Translations under genes and position numbers: made by a program
Notes under the pieces: model-generated
Database searches by the model: none
Told to the model about the DNA's origin: nothing
The model's input: the letters and a program-made list of their open reading frames with translations, nothing else
In this document: positions 18,362 through 27,528 of the stretch, piece after piece
How the letters are laid out: each line of letters starts with the position of its first letter
How positions within the stretch are numbered: the first letter of the stretch is position 1
Assembly (NCBI GenBank): GCA_005116835.1
Contig: SWDM01000014.1
Coordinates: 1 to 64,000, forward strand
Direction: 5' to 3'
Length of the DNA stretch: 64,000 nucleotides
Source of the DNA: Nitrospira sp.
GTDB lineage: Bacteria; Nitrospirota; Nitrospiria; Nitrospirales; Nitrospiraceae

Positions 18362-18791
18362 CGTGGCGGCACGTTTCCTCTCGATCAGATCGGCCATCGG
18401 CGCGCTCTGCATCCTTCTCCTCTGTGCTGGATGTAGCGTTCGCCGAGCAACACTCAACGAGATCGTGACTCCGGAACAGGTTAACTTTATTCGTATCGGG
18501 CAGACGACAATATTCGAACTGGCCGCTAAGATCGGAGCCCCAGACGAAATTGCCGAATCTGATTTCGGATCCCTCGCACTCTATTATTGGAGCGATACCA
18601 AGTCTGCGGGCCTGGACTTTGGAGCTATCGGTCGGCTGTTCTTGCCCTATTCCCCGTCGATGAGGCTAAACAAGACGGGAATTACACCTGAACAATTACA
18701 GGTCATGTTTGATCCTCAGTGGACCGTGCGCGCATACGGGTTTTCTCGAAAATCCTCAGATGAGCCTGTCATTTGGTTCTGGCCGTTCTAG
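18354..18791 (+). CDS. Second tandem lipoprotein, SmpA/OmlA-like
   Basis: 145 residues from a GTG at 18354 (the start could also be 18351 or 18363). The leader ends in LLCAGC, a clear lipobox. The mature domain repeats the IRIGQTTIFELAAKIGAPDEI pattern of the preceding lipoprotein, and it ends in VIWFWPF. Likely an outer-membrane lipoprotein; whether it serves the Bam machinery cannot be told from sequence alone. Confidence 0.7.
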   Translation: MTNVAARFLSIRSAIGALCILLLCAGCSVRRATLNEIVTPEQVNFIRIGQTTIFELAAKIGAPDEIAESDFGSLALYYWSDTKSAGLDFGAIGRLFLPYSPSMRLNKTGITPEQLQVMFDPQWTVRAYGFSRKSSDEPVIWFWPF

Positions 18792-18848
18792 GCCAGGACG
18801 GCATTTCCCGAATTGCTGGACATCTAAGTACTCGCTATAATCGCCTGT

Positions 18849-19697
18849 ATGATTCCTCCATCTGATTCAGATTTCTTCAACCCCGCAGTAGAATCCTCTT
18901 CCTATATCCCGGCTGATAAGGACACAGAGTTTCTTCAGCGAGATGAACTCCGTCCCATCCGCATTGGCCTCGAACTTCTCAAGCCGGAGTTGATCCAGCA
19001 TGAAGAGGGGATCCAGTCGACCATCGTCGTATTTGGGAGTGCAAGGCTGCAAGAACCAGACGCCGCTCTACGCGCGCTTCACATGGCGGAGGAAGAAGCG
19101 GCTCGATCTCCCAGCAATCCAACATGCCAGCACAAGGCGTCGGTTGCGCGACGGCAGCTCGCGCTTTCCAAGTACTATGACGTGGCGCGTGAGTTTGGCC
19201 GGCTGGTTTCTTCGACCTGCCAAGTCGAAGGCCGCTGCGACTACGTTATTGTCACCGGTGGAGGACCAGGCATCATGGAGGCGGCAAATCGTGGAGCAGC
19301 AGATGTTGGAGCGAAATCGATCGGTCTGAATATCACTTTACCGCACGAGCAACACCCGAACTCCTACATCACGCCGAAACTCTGTTTTCAGTTTCGCTAT
19401 TTCGCCATCAGGAAAATGCATTTCTTAATCCGCGCCAAGGCGCTGGTCGCCTTTCCCGGAGGGTTCGGCACACTTGATGAACTGTTCGAAACGCTGACGC
19501 TGCTCCAAACAGGTAAGACTCAAAATGTCATGGTTGTGCTGATCGGGCGAGATTTTTGGGAGCGCTTGATCAATTGGCAATGGCTCGTTGAGAATGGGCT
19601 CATTGCTCAGCAGGATCTTCAACTGTTCCACTATGCCGAAACGGCTCAGGAAGCCTGGGATTTGATCAGCCGAAACAATGGAGTGCCTCTATCATGA
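18849..19697 (+). CDS. LOG family protein (TIGR00730-like)
   Basis: 282 residues with both LOG signatures: GGGPGIMEAANRGA and PGGFGTLDELFE. Members are nucleotide 5'-monophosphate phosphoribohydrolases and were long annotated as lysine decarboxylases. The N-terminal 60 residues are an extension outside the core fold. It overlaps the following beta-CASP nuclease gene by four bases, so the two are translationally coupled. Confidence 0.85.
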   Translation: MIPPSDSDFFNPAVESSSYIPADKDTEFLQRDELRPIRIGLELLKPELIQHEEGIQSTIVVFGSARLQEPDAALRALHMAEEEAARSPSNPTCQHKASVARRQLALSKYYDVAREFGRLVSSTCQVEGRCDYVIVTGGGPGIMEAANRGAADVGAKSIGLNITLPHEQHPNSYITPKLCFQFRYFAIRKMHFLIRAKALVAFPGGFGTLDELFETLTLLQTGKTQNVMVVLIGRDFWERLINWQWLVENGLIAQQDLQLFHYAETAQEAWDLISRNNGVPLS

Positions 19698-21091
19698 AAC
19701 TTTCCTTCCACGGTGCTGCGCGTTCGGTGACAGGCAGCCGTCACCTGCTCGAGATGCCAGGGTTTCGCCTGTTGCTCGATTGCGGACTCTTTCAAGGACG
19801 CAGAGACGAAGCCAGCCGGCAAAACAGGGATTTAGGTTTTGATCCAAAATCGCTCAATGCTGTGTTGCTGTCCCATGCCCACATCGACCATTCCGGCGCC
19901 TTGCCAATGCTTGCAAAGCATGGGTTTTCAGGAAAGGTGCACCTGACCAGAGCGACCGCTGATTTGACGGAGCTCATGCTGGAAGATTCTGCGCGTGTGC
20001 AAGTGAGTGACTGTCGCTATGTCAATAAGCAGGAGAAGCGGAGGGCAAGGGCCTGTGTCCGACCACTCTACGATACCGATGATGTTCGAAAGCTCGTCCG
20101 GCAATTCGAGGGTGCGCGATATGGAGACTTGCTCAAAATCGCCCCACGCGTAACAATCTCCTTTCACGATGCCGGCCACATTTTGGGATCGGCGGCCATT
20201 CGGGTGAAGTATACCGTTCGTGGCACGACAACTACCGTGCTCTTCAGCGGCGACCTTGGGCGTTCCAATATGCCCATCCTTCGCGACCCTGAGCCGCCGC
20301 CTCCATGCGATGTGTTGATTCTTGAGTCGACCTACGGAGATCGTCTGCACGAAACCGATCGTGAGGTCATGAAACAGAAGGCGCTAGACCTTCTCACTCA
20401 TGCTAAAACCCACAAGAGCAAGATCATCGTTCCCGCATTTGCGGTTGGACGGACCCAGGAACTAGTCATGAGGATCAAAGAACTCGTCGGTGAGGGGCGC
20501 CTCGACCCCATCCCGATCTATATCGATTCTCCACTGGCATCGCGGGCTACGGAGGTCTTCCGCCGTCACCCGGAATGCTACGATGAAGAAACGACCAAAA
20601 CCTTCACCTCCTCGGGCGATCCCTTCGCTTCACGCTATATTCGTTTTGTCTCATCGCCGGAAGACAGCAAGCGCCTCAACAGCATGAAAGGCCCCTGCGT
20701 CATCATTTCGGCATCCGGTATGTGTGAAGGCGGTCGCGTCGTGCACCATCTCAAACATGCGATTCAAGACGAAGCGAATGTAATCGTCTTTGTGGGGTTT
20801 CAGGCCGAGCATACCCTTGGCCGTAAATTAGTTGAGGGGTGGGATGTCGTGCCGATTTTTGGGGTGCCGACTCCGCGCAGGGCGCAAATCGTCAAGCTCA
20901 ACGGGCTGTCTGCCCATGCGGATCGCCAGGATCTTTTGGCCTATGTCCGTGCAATTAAACCGAGTCCGAGCAAGGTGTTCCTGGTCCATGGGGAAGAGAA
21001 ACAGGCCCTGTCCTTGGCCGCTGCCATTCAGGCGGAACAACCGAAAACCGAGGTCGTCGTTCCCCACGTCGGATCGAGCCATGAGGCATAA
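19694..21091 (+). CDS. MBL-fold / beta-CASP RNA exonuclease-like protein
   Basis: 465 residues. The metallo-beta-lactamase motif HAHIDH lies near 57-62, followed by further metal ligands in DAGHILGSA. The beta-CASP part contains SGMCEGGRVVHHL and GFQAEHTLGRKL, and the end has GLSAHADRQDL and VHGE. This is the CPSF-73/YSH1-like subgroup that cuts or trims RNA. It is translationally coupled to the LOG gene upstream, and the P1 peptidase gene overlaps its end by 11 bases. Confidence 0.88.
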   Translation: MKLSFHGAARSVTGSRHLLEMPGFRLLLDCGLFQGRRDEASRQNRDLGFDPKSLNAVLLSHAHIDHSGALPMLAKHGFSGKVHLTRATADLTELMLEDSARVQVSDCRYVNKQEKRRARACVRPLYDTDDVRKLVRQFEGARYGDLLKIAPRVTISFHDAGHILGSAAIRVKYTVRGTTTTVLFSGDLGRSNMPILRDPEPPPPCDVLILESTYGDRLHETDREVMKQKALDLLTHAKTHKSKIIVPAFAVGRTQELVMRIKELVGEGRLDPIPIYIDSPLASRATEVFRRHPECYDEETTKTFTSSGDPFASRYIRFVSSPEDSKRLNSMKGPCVIISASGMCEGGRVVHHLKHAIQDEANVIVFVGFQAEHTLGRKLVEGWDVVPIFGVPTPRRAQIVKLNGLSAHADRQDLLAYVRAIKPSPSKVFLVHGEEKQALSLAAAIQAEQPKTEVVVPHVGSSHEA

Positions 21092-22286
21092 ATTCGGTCT
21101 TAGCCTGACAATCTCTGCGTTGATCATGGTCGCAGGGTCTTGTCTGCCTCCGACTGCTTCCGCCAAAGCTGATGAGCCAGAAGAGTCACGACTACGATCT
21201 CGCGCCCTTGGCATTGTCGTCGGTTCCTATCCCCCTGGACCGTTCAACGCCATAACCGACGTGGCTGGCGTCACCGTAGGCCAGACTACTTTAATTTCAG
21301 GCGATGGGCCCCTCAAGCCAGGCCTCGGCCCAATACGAACCGGCGTGACCGTCGTCATTCCTCGCGACGATGTGTGGCACAAGAAAGTGCCGGCCGGATC
21401 GTTCGTTCTCAACGGGACCGGAGAGATGACAGGGCTTGCGTGGATTAGCGAATCGGGTTTCCTTGAGTATCCGATCGCCCTGACCAATACATTGAATGTG
21501 CCGCGAGTGGCCGATGGGATTGTGAGTTGGATGATCGCCCGCTATCCGGAGATCGGCATTACCGACGACACAGTGACACCAGTGGTCGCGGAGTGCGACG
21601 ACGGGAGGCTCAACGACATTCAAGGGCGGCATGTCTCGGAAACGGATGTGGTGCGCGCGCTCAACGGCGCTACTTCCGGAGTCGTGCAGGAAGGATCCGT
21701 CGGTGGTGGAGCCGGAATGGTATCCTACGGGTTCAAGGGGGGTATCGGAACCTCGTCGCGGAAATTGCCTGAGGCTGAAGGTGGGTATACGATCGGTGTA
21801 CTGGTCAATGCGAACCACGGGCGAAGGCCCGAGCTCGTCGTGGCTGGAGTACCGGTCGGTCGACTCTATGAGGCTGCGACTTCCGTCTCACAGGCTTTTT
21901 CACCTGGGCAAAGCGAAGGTTCGATCATCGTCATCATCGCCACGGATGCTCCGCTCGATAGTCGTCAGCTCGCGCGGCTGGCGAAACGTGCCGCGCTGGG
22001 ACTGGCGCGGACAGGCTCTACCGCGCGCCATGGCAGCGGCGACTTCATGCTGGCCTTCTCCACGGCAAACATTATTCCGCATTACCCGAAAGAGCCGACA
22101 TTTCAGCAGGCGCATCTTGCCGATACGCATCTGAATCCATTGATCTCGGCCACGGTTGAAGCGACAGAGGAAGCCATTCTCAACGCCCTTACCATGGCCA
22201 CGACTATGGTAGGCCGCGATGGCCACCGCGTCGAGGCTATTTCCCTTGCCAGGCTCCGCGCTATTCTCGATCGTCAGACCAAGTAA
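21081..22286 (+). CDS. P1 family (DmpA-like) peptidase, exported
   Basis: 401 residues from the ATG at 21081. An N-terminal signal peptide is followed by the DmpA/P1 core: GPFNAITDVAGVTVGQTT, NGTGEMTGL, SVGGGAGM and KGGIGTSSR, the last holding the Ser that becomes the nucleophile after self-cleavage. Family members are aminopeptidases acting on small peptides or beta-aminopeptides. Export suggests periplasmic peptide processing. A Cys in MVAGSC could act as a lipobox, but the fit is poor. Confidence 0.88.
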   Translation: MRHKFGLSLTISALIMVAGSCLPPTASAKADEPEESRLRSRALGIVVGSYPPGPFNAITDVAGVTVGQTTLISGDGPLKPGLGPIRTGVTVVIPRDDVWHKKVPAGSFVLNGTGEMTGLAWISESGFLEYPIALTNTLNVPRVADGIVSWMIARYPEIGITDDTVTPVVAECDDGRLNDIQGRHVSETDVVRALNGATSGVVQEGSVGGGAGMVSYGFKGGIGTSSRKLPEAEGGYTIGVLVNANHGRRPELVVAGVPVGRLYEAATSVSQAFSPGQSEGSIIVIIATDAPLDSRQLARLAKRAALGLARTGSTARHGSGDFMLAFSTANIIPHYPKEPTFQQAHLADTHLNPLISATVEATEEAILNALTMATTMVGRDGHRVEAISLARLRAILDRQTK

Positions 22287-22387
22287 CTGAGAGAATCAGC
22301 CTCCGCAGGTCAGAGGATTCCCTCACTTGCATTTTCCTCTCTCGCCTCGCTATCCTCTCGCGACTCTTTTGCGCCAGGAGGATTAGT

Positions 22388-22615
22388 ATGGATGGGTACC
22401 AACTCGGTGGGAGCCTGAGTCTCATAACCGCTCTGGGCAAAACCAGTGCGTTCGGCAAATTCTTAGAAGACCGCATGGCTCGGGCTCTGGAGACAGAAGA
22501 TCCGGCTGAACTGCACTATCTTCTGGCCCAGCTTGACGACTACCATTCCTACATGTGGCGCTACTATAAAAAGCTGGCGAAGGATCGTCCGGAGCGGATG
22601 GACCCAGGGGTTTAA
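22388..22615 (+). CDS. Small hypothetical protein
   Basis: 75 residues, soluble and helical, with YHSYMWRYYKKLAKDRPERMDPGV at the end split into aromatic and basic parts. AGGAGG lies seven bases before the ATG. No family recognised. It precedes the FIST gene by 32 bases and may be co-transcribed. Confidence 0.6.
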   Translation: MDGYQLGGSLSLITALGKTSAFGKFLEDRMARALETEDPAELHYLLAQLDDYHSYMWRYYKKLAKDRPERMDPGV

Positions 22616-22647
22616 TTTACGGAGATTGACGGGCGTACGATCATCTC

Positions 22648-23868
22648 ATGACGACTCATTCCACAAGCGCTACCACTCGGACTACCCTTCAGTTCGCGAC
22701 GGCACTTTCTCGTAAGACCGATACGGAAGCAGCCACGCGCGATCTCGCCGATGCCATATTGATGCAAATCGGCAGGGCTCCTATCGACCTGGCGTTCGTG
22801 TTCTTCTCCGCCCACCATGCATCGAAAGCATCCATGATTTCAGCCATGCTGCAAAAGGAACTGCGGGTAAAGGTCTGTTTGGGCTGCTCCGGTGAAGGTG
22901 TCATCGCCAACGCCCAAGAGATTGAAACTGCGGCGGCGCTGACCGTCTGGGCTGCATGTCTGCCCGATGTGAAATTGACACCCCTGCAGCTTTCCGTGTC
23001 TCAATTGCAGGACCAAATTCGCATGCCTGGGTGGCCGGATTCTGGAGTCGAGGATTCGACCTTTCTTCTCCTTGCCGATCCCTTTTCGACACCGATGCAG
23101 GAGGTGCTCTCTGTCATCAATGACCGGTATCCTCAGAGCAAGGTTGGTGGAGGCCTTGCTGGCGGCGGGCAGGATGCGGGAGAGAATCGGTTACTCCTCA
23201 ATGATCAGGGCTTCGATGGTGGTGTAGTGGGCGTGCAACTCACCGGACCGATTACCGTGCGAACAGTAACTTCCCAAGGCTGCCGTCCGATCGGCGAACG
23301 GTTTGTCGTGACGAGAGCGGAGCAAAACCTTATCTATGAGCTGGGTGGCGTCTCGGCCTTGAAACGGCTCCAGGACGTCTTCGAATCCATGGAGGGAGTC
23401 CAACGCAGCGATGCGCATCGCGCGTTGCATCTAGGCATCGTCATCGATGAGCACGGGAGCCATTTCGAGCGGGGAGACTTCCTCGTTCGGAATCTCATCG
23501 GAGCGGACCAACAGGCCGGAGCCGTCGCAATCGGAGACGTGATCCAGGAGGGCCAGACCGTGCAGTTCCACCTTCGCGATGCGAAGTCTGCAAGCGACGA
23601 TTTACACTTTCTCCTGGCCGCGGATCGGTTAAGGCACCGCAGCCCACCACTTGGAGCACTCCTGTTCAGCTGTTGTGGAAGAGGGGAAGGACTCTTCGGC
23701 CAGCCCCATCACGATATCGGGGTCGTGCAAGAACGGCTCGGTCCGATTCCAACAGCCGGGTTTTTTGCACAAGGCGAGATTGGCTCAGTCGGAGGGCGTA
23801 ACTTCCTGCATGGTTACACAGCAAGCGTGGTCATTTTTTCCGAACCAGATCCCTGCAAGGAACCGTAG
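22648..23868 (+). CDS. FIST domain protein
   Basis: 406 residues with FIST N-terminal (about 15-215) and FIST C-terminal (about 230-385) domains. Recognisable stretches are CLGCSGEGVIANAQEIE, GGGLAGGGQDAGENRLL, and SCCGRGEGLFGQPHHDI. FIST domains bind small ligands, possibly amino acids, in signalling proteins; here no kinase or GGDEF output domain is attached, so it must act with partners. Cytoplasmic. Confidence 0.88.
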   Translation: MTTHSTSATTRTTLQFATALSRKTDTEAATRDLADAILMQIGRAPIDLAFVFFSAHHASKASMISAMLQKELRVKVCLGCSGEGVIANAQEIETAAALTVWAACLPDVKLTPLQLSVSQLQDQIRMPGWPDSGVEDSTFLLLADPFSTPMQEVLSVINDRYPQSKVGGGLAGGGQDAGENRLLLNDQGFDGGVVGVQLTGPITVRTVTSQGCRPIGERFVVTRAEQNLIYELGGVSALKRLQDVFESMEGVQRSDAHRALHLGIVIDEHGSHFERGDFLVRNLIGADQQAGAVAIGDVIQEGQTVQFHLRDAKSASDDLHFLLAADRLRHRSPPLGALLFSCCGRGEGLFGQPHHDIGVVQERLGPIPTAGFFAQGEIGSVGGRNFLHGYTASVVIFSEPDPCKEP

Positions 23869-24003
23869 TGGGATTAGCAGGTGCATGGAAACCTCAGCAG
23901 GGATTAGCTGGTGGCCAGAGATTCGGTGCACTGGGAATGCATGTTGTAGTGTCGTCCATACATAGTTGCGGTAGAGCAGCTAACGCTTAGAAAAGGAGCC
24001 GTT

Positions 24004-24375
24004 ATGCCGTATCAGGAAGCTGGTGCCAAAGGGAACGAGGTGACGACGTCGTCGGGGTTGCAGTATGTCGATCTCACAGTCGGAACCGGGGCTATCGCAG
24101 AAGCAGGACAGACCGTTTCCGTGCATTACACCGGGTGGCTGGAGAACGGAAAGAAATTCGACAGTTCGGTGGACCGGGGCCAACCATTCTCGTTTCCTCT
24201 GGGTGCCGGACGAGTCATCAAGGGGTGGGATGAGGGAGTGAAGGGCATGAAAGTCGGCGGGAAGCGAAAGCTGACCATTCCTTCCAAGCTCGGTTATGGC
24301 GCACAGGGGGCAGGTGGCGTCATTCCACCGAATGCCACTTTGATCTTCGATGTTGAGTTGCTCGGTGTCCGATAG
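24004..24375 (+). CDS. FKBP-type peptidyl-prolyl isomerase
   Basis: 123 residues with the complete FKBP core: VHYTGWLENGKKFDSS, GAGRVIKGWDEGVKGMKVGGKRKL, and GVIPPNATLIFDVELL. It speeds proline isomerisation in folding proteins. No signal peptide, so it is cytoplasmic. AAAAGGAG precedes the ATG. The gcvT gene follows directly. Confidence 0.95.
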   Translation: MPYQEAGAKGNEVTTSSGLQYVDLTVGTGAIAEAGQTVSVHYTGWLENGKKFDSSVDRGQPFSFPLGAGRVIKGWDEGVKGMKVGGKRKLTIPSKLGYGAQGAGGVIPPNATLIFDVELLGVR

Positions 24376-24405
24376 TTGGCTGATACGTATGTCAGCGCGA
24401 CCCTG

Positions 24406-25506
24406 ATGCACCAGACTCCCCTCATTCAGCAGCATCGTGTGAGCGGCGCCAAACTTGTCGACTTCGCTGGCTGGGAAATGCCCATCCAATATACAGGTGT
24501 GGTGGACGAGTACCATGCAATCCGTTCCCAGGTCGGGCTCTTCGATGTGAGCCATATGGGAAGGATGCGGATCGCAGGAACTGGCGCGGTCTCCTTCCTC
24601 CAGCGAGTCACCACCAACGACATCGGCAAACTTGCCGTTTCTCAAGCCCAATACTCCATGGTCTGCAACGAGAGCGGCGGCATCAAGGACGATGTGTTCG
24701 TCTATCGGCTTGCCACGGACGAATTCCTCTTGTGCGTGAATGCCTCGAACCGCGAGAAGATCAGGTCGTGGCTGCAATTCCAGCTGGCCCAGGACGAGAC
24801 TGTTTGTTTTGAAGACCGGTCAGTCGAATTGGCTCAGATCGCTCTTCAAGGTCCCAAATCTCGCGAGCTACTCGTGAGTCTTGGCGGGGCGGCACTTGAC
24901 GGACTCAAGCTTCATCACACCGCTGAGGCCATGATCGGCGGCCTGTCCTGCTTGCTGGCCCGGACCGGCTACACCGGTGAATTGGGCTATGAGATTTACA
25001 TCGACGCAGATAAAGTTGGACGACTCTGGGATCTGCTCATCGACAAGGGCCAGGCCTGGGGCATCAAGCCGGCAGGGCTAGGAGCCAGGGATCTCCTCCG
25101 GTTAGAAATGGGATATCTGCTCTATGGCAACGATATGGGGGAAGACACAACGCCACTCGAAGCCAATGCGGAATGGACCGTCAACTTTGTGAAAGGTGAA
25201 TTCATCGGCAGCCGGGCGTTGTTGGCACAAAAACAGGCAGGAGTGACTCGCCGATTTGTCGCCTTCGAACTTGCCGAGAAAGCCGTGCCTCGCCACGGAT
25301 TCAGAATTCTTGACCCCGCGACATCCCACCACATAGGGGACGTCACCAGCGGTAATCTCTCACCGCTTCTCCAGAAGGGTATTGGACTGGGATATGTGCC
25401 TATACGATTTGCGGAGCCCGGCAGCTCTATCCTGATCGAAATTCGCAACAAGAATGTCCCCGCATACGTCGTCAAGCCGCCGTTCTATAAGAAGCGCAAG
25501 GCCTAG
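24406..25506 (+). CDS. gcvT: Glycine cleavage system T protein (aminomethyltransferase)
   Basis: 366 residues from the ATG at 24406; a TTG at 24376 would add ten. The N-terminus HQTPLIQQHRVSGAKLVDFAGWEMPIQY and the late GARDLLRLEMGYLLYGNDM are diagnostic of GcvT when read in parts. It transfers the aminomethyl group from H-protein to tetrahydrofolate, giving methylene-THF and ammonia. No gcvH or gcvP is beside it. I see no glycine riboswitch upstream; the FKBP gene ends only 30 bases away. Confidence 0.93.
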   Translation: MHQTPLIQQHRVSGAKLVDFAGWEMPIQYTGVVDEYHAIRSQVGLFDVSHMGRMRIAGTGAVSFLQRVTTNDIGKLAVSQAQYSMVCNESGGIKDDVFVYRLATDEFLLCVNASNREKIRSWLQFQLAQDETVCFEDRSVELAQIALQGPKSRELLVSLGGAALDGLKLHHTAEAMIGGLSCLLARTGYTGELGYEIYIDADKVGRLWDLLIDKGQAWGIKPAGLGARDLLRLEMGYLLYGNDMGEDTTPLEANAEWTVNFVKGEFIGSRALLAQKQAGVTRRFVAFELAEKAVPRHGFRILDPATSHHIGDVTSGNLSPLLQKGIGLGYVPIRFAEPGSSILIEIRNKNVPAYVVKPPFYKKRKA

Positions 25507-25622
25507 CCTTGCAAAGGCACGAGGCTATGGGCCAGAGGCTAGAGGCGCTAAGTAAGATGATATCGATCTCTGACCTGTATTCAGCTCCTCACCCCTTGCC
25601 TCTCTCCTCAGGCCTCTAGCCA

Positions 25623-26171
25623 ATGCATATCAAACACATCTATACAGGCATTGTTGTAAATTTGAACGTCGATACTGTCACGTTGCCCAACGGCCTCACG
25701 GTCGACCTGGAGGTTGTACGCCATCCTGGAGCCGCAGCAGTAGTGCCGTTGAAAGACGATGGCACGGTCGTCTTGATCAGGCAGTTCCGGCATGCAGCAG
25801 GTGGGTTCATATATGAAATTCCTGCTGGGAAGCTTCATCCCGGTGAGGATCCAAGCGTTTGTGCGATACGAGAGCTTGAAGAAGAAATTGGATACAGAGC
25901 CGGTACCCTTGAGCTCCTCTCCAGCATTTTCACTGCGCCGGGGTTCACCGACGAAGTGATCCACATCTACAAGGCGACCGAGTTGTCAGTGGGGCGGCAA
26001 CAGCTCGACCGTGACGAGGTTCTTGAAGTGGTTGAGATGTCTCTGCCGGAGGCGATGAGGATGATCCTGAACGGTGAGATCAGGGACGCCAAGTCCATTG
26101 TGGGATTACAAATGGTCTATCTTCAGGATGCACCAACGTGGGAAAAGCGCCGAGAGGGTCTCCCGCTCTAG
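25623..26171 (+). CDS. NUDIX hydrolase, ADP-ribose pyrophosphatase-like
   Basis: 182 residues with a full NUDIX box, G-x5-E-x7-RELEEEIGY (from GKLHPGE onward). The preceding FRHAAGGFIYEIPAG is typical of ADP-ribose pyrophosphatases. It likely cleans up ADP-ribose or related nucleotide sugars in the cytoplasm. A long hairpin spans its stop codon and serves as a terminator between it and the convergent small gene. Confidence 0.9.
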   Translation: MHIKHIYTGIVVNLNVDTVTLPNGLTVDLEVVRHPGAAAVVPLKDDGTVVLIRQFRHAAGGFIYEIPAGKLHPGEDPSVCAIRELEEEIGYRAGTLELLSSIFTAPGFTDEVIHIYKATELSVGRQQLDRDEVLEVVEMSLPEAMRMILNGEIRDAKSIVGLQMVYLQDAPTWEKRREGLPL

Positions 26172-26188
26172 GCAGGAGACCCTCTCGG
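26150..26188. terminator. Bidirectional terminator hairpin between convergent genes
   Basis: Perfect 14-bp stem, CCGAGAGGGTCTCC (26150-26163) with GGAGACCCTCTCGG (26175-26188), loop of 11 containing the NUDIX stop codon. On the minus strand it is followed by GCGCTTTTCC, on the plus strand by no T-run, so it works best for the minus-strand gene. Confidence 0.75.
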
Positions 26189-26215
26189 TAACGAGTCTCG
26201 AAGAAGAAAAGGAGA

Positions 26216-26428
26216 TTACTTGCCGCCCGCTTTCTTCTCTTCTTTCTTCTCTTCGCCGAATGTATCGATGTATCCGCCCTTCTTCTCTTCTTTCTTCTTC
26301 TCTTCGGCAGACACGACGACGTGGCCGCCCTTCTTCTCATCCTTCTTCTTCTCTTCATTGGCGAAGGCTGGAGCGCTGAACGTCACTGCCACTGCCACTG
26401 CCATGATTGCCATCAACATGCTCTTCAT
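26216..26428 (-). CDS. Small exported Lys/Glu-repeat peptide
   Basis: 70 residues. The first 23 form a signal peptide (cleavage after SAPAFA). The mature part is almost entirely charged and contains three copies of an EEKKKxEKKGG unit, separated by HVVVSA and YIDTF. An AGGGGGT site lies nine bases before the ATG. Function unknown; strong charge alternation suggests an extended or helical periplasmic peptide. The low complexity is real and not a frameshift, since the signal peptide is intact. Confidence 0.7.
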   Translation of the reverse strand: MKSMLMAIMAVAVAVTFSAPAFANEEKKKDEKKGGHVVVSAEEKKKEEKKGGYIDTFGEEKKEEKKAGGK

Positions 26429-26764
26429 AATCTGTTACCCCCTAAAGTTAGTGTTTGGCGATTGTGCCACCCATCGGCACTCGGTGGGGTAATCAGCAAG
26501 CTTGGTGCCAACCACCAAAGTCTATGCCTCGCTATACCTATCAATCAGTTACGTGATTTTCGTTCTGTATAGGTGTAGCTGGATATGGAGTTTCTGTGGC
26601 AAAATAGTAGGGGCTCGGCTAAACCGCCTCAATGCCTGAAAGCCGACTCTCAGTCAAAATCGACAAGGGGTCGGCTTCTAGCCATGCCACCATTCGTGAT
26701 GGCGGGCAACAATCACGGTGAAGGAATGAGCAGTCTCTGTGAACAATCGAGAAAGAAAACAGTT

Positions 26765-27313
26765 ATGCGATCATCACAAAAAGCCCTGTCTGACCAACGG
26801 CTTACTGATCATATTAGACCAGGGGGGCGAATCCTCTTTGTCGGGATCAATCCAGGCCTTCGTTCAGCCGCGACCGGCCATCACTTTGCCGGGCACTCCA
26901 ACCGTTTTTGGAAACTCTTGTTCGAATCCAAGCTTACAGCCGAACCTCTCACGCATCGAGACGATTGGCGTGTTCCTGATTGGGGGCTTGGTCTGACCAA
27001 CATCATTCAGCGGGCAAGCGCAGGGATCGATGTGCTTAAGCCAAGGGACTATGCGGTAGGCAAGAAAAGGCTTCTGGTCACTGTGGAACAGTATCGCCCT
27101 CGCATCGTTGCCTTGCTAGGTGTCACGATCTTTCGCGCATTATTCCCTGAATGCGGGACCGGACGAATCAATCTCGGGCTGCAAGCCCAGACTTTGGCCG
27201 GCCGGCCCCTATTCGTTCTGCCTAATCCGAGCGGTCGTAATGCTCATTATTCGTATCGAACGATGCTCGACGCATTTCGTTCACTGTGCGATTTGGCAGG
27301 TAAGCCTGATTAG
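26765..27313 (+). CDS. mug: Mug-type mismatch-specific DNA glycosylase
   Basis: 182 residues from the ATG at 26765; the open frame extends upstream and an ATG at 26726 is possible. The GINPGLRSA motif holds the catalytic Asn region and VLPNPSGRNAH is the second Mug/TDG signature. The enzyme removes uracil or ethenocytosine opposite G in DNA. It stands alone between two unrelated genes. Confidence 0.88.
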   Translation: MRSSQKALSDQRLTDHIRPGGRILFVGINPGLRSAATGHHFAGHSNRFWKLLFESKLTAEPLTHRDDWRVPDWGLGLTNIIQRASAGIDVLKPRDYAVGKKRLLVTVEQYRPRIVALLGVTIFRALFPECGTGRINLGLQAQTLAGRPLFVLPNPSGRNAHYSYRTMLDAFRSLCDLAGKPD

Positions 27314-27528
27314 ATGGGAAAAGGGAACGGCTGGCGTGGGACGCCAGAGCCAGCTGTAGTATATTTCTCACACGCACTGTGTTGCCGCGACAACAGCGCC
27401 AGGCTCAATTGTGAAGGAGGCGCGGTTAGTTAGGGATTTCAAGATGGCTATAGCTCCCCCCCGGCTGGCACATAGATTGCTCAATCCCGACATCAAGCTT
27501 GCAGGTTCCCCTTCAATTGGTAGAAAAG

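Noticed and set aside
24376-24405. Glycine riboswitch before gcvT
   Set aside because: The FKBP gene ends right before gcvT, leaving no room, and no conserved switch elements are seen.
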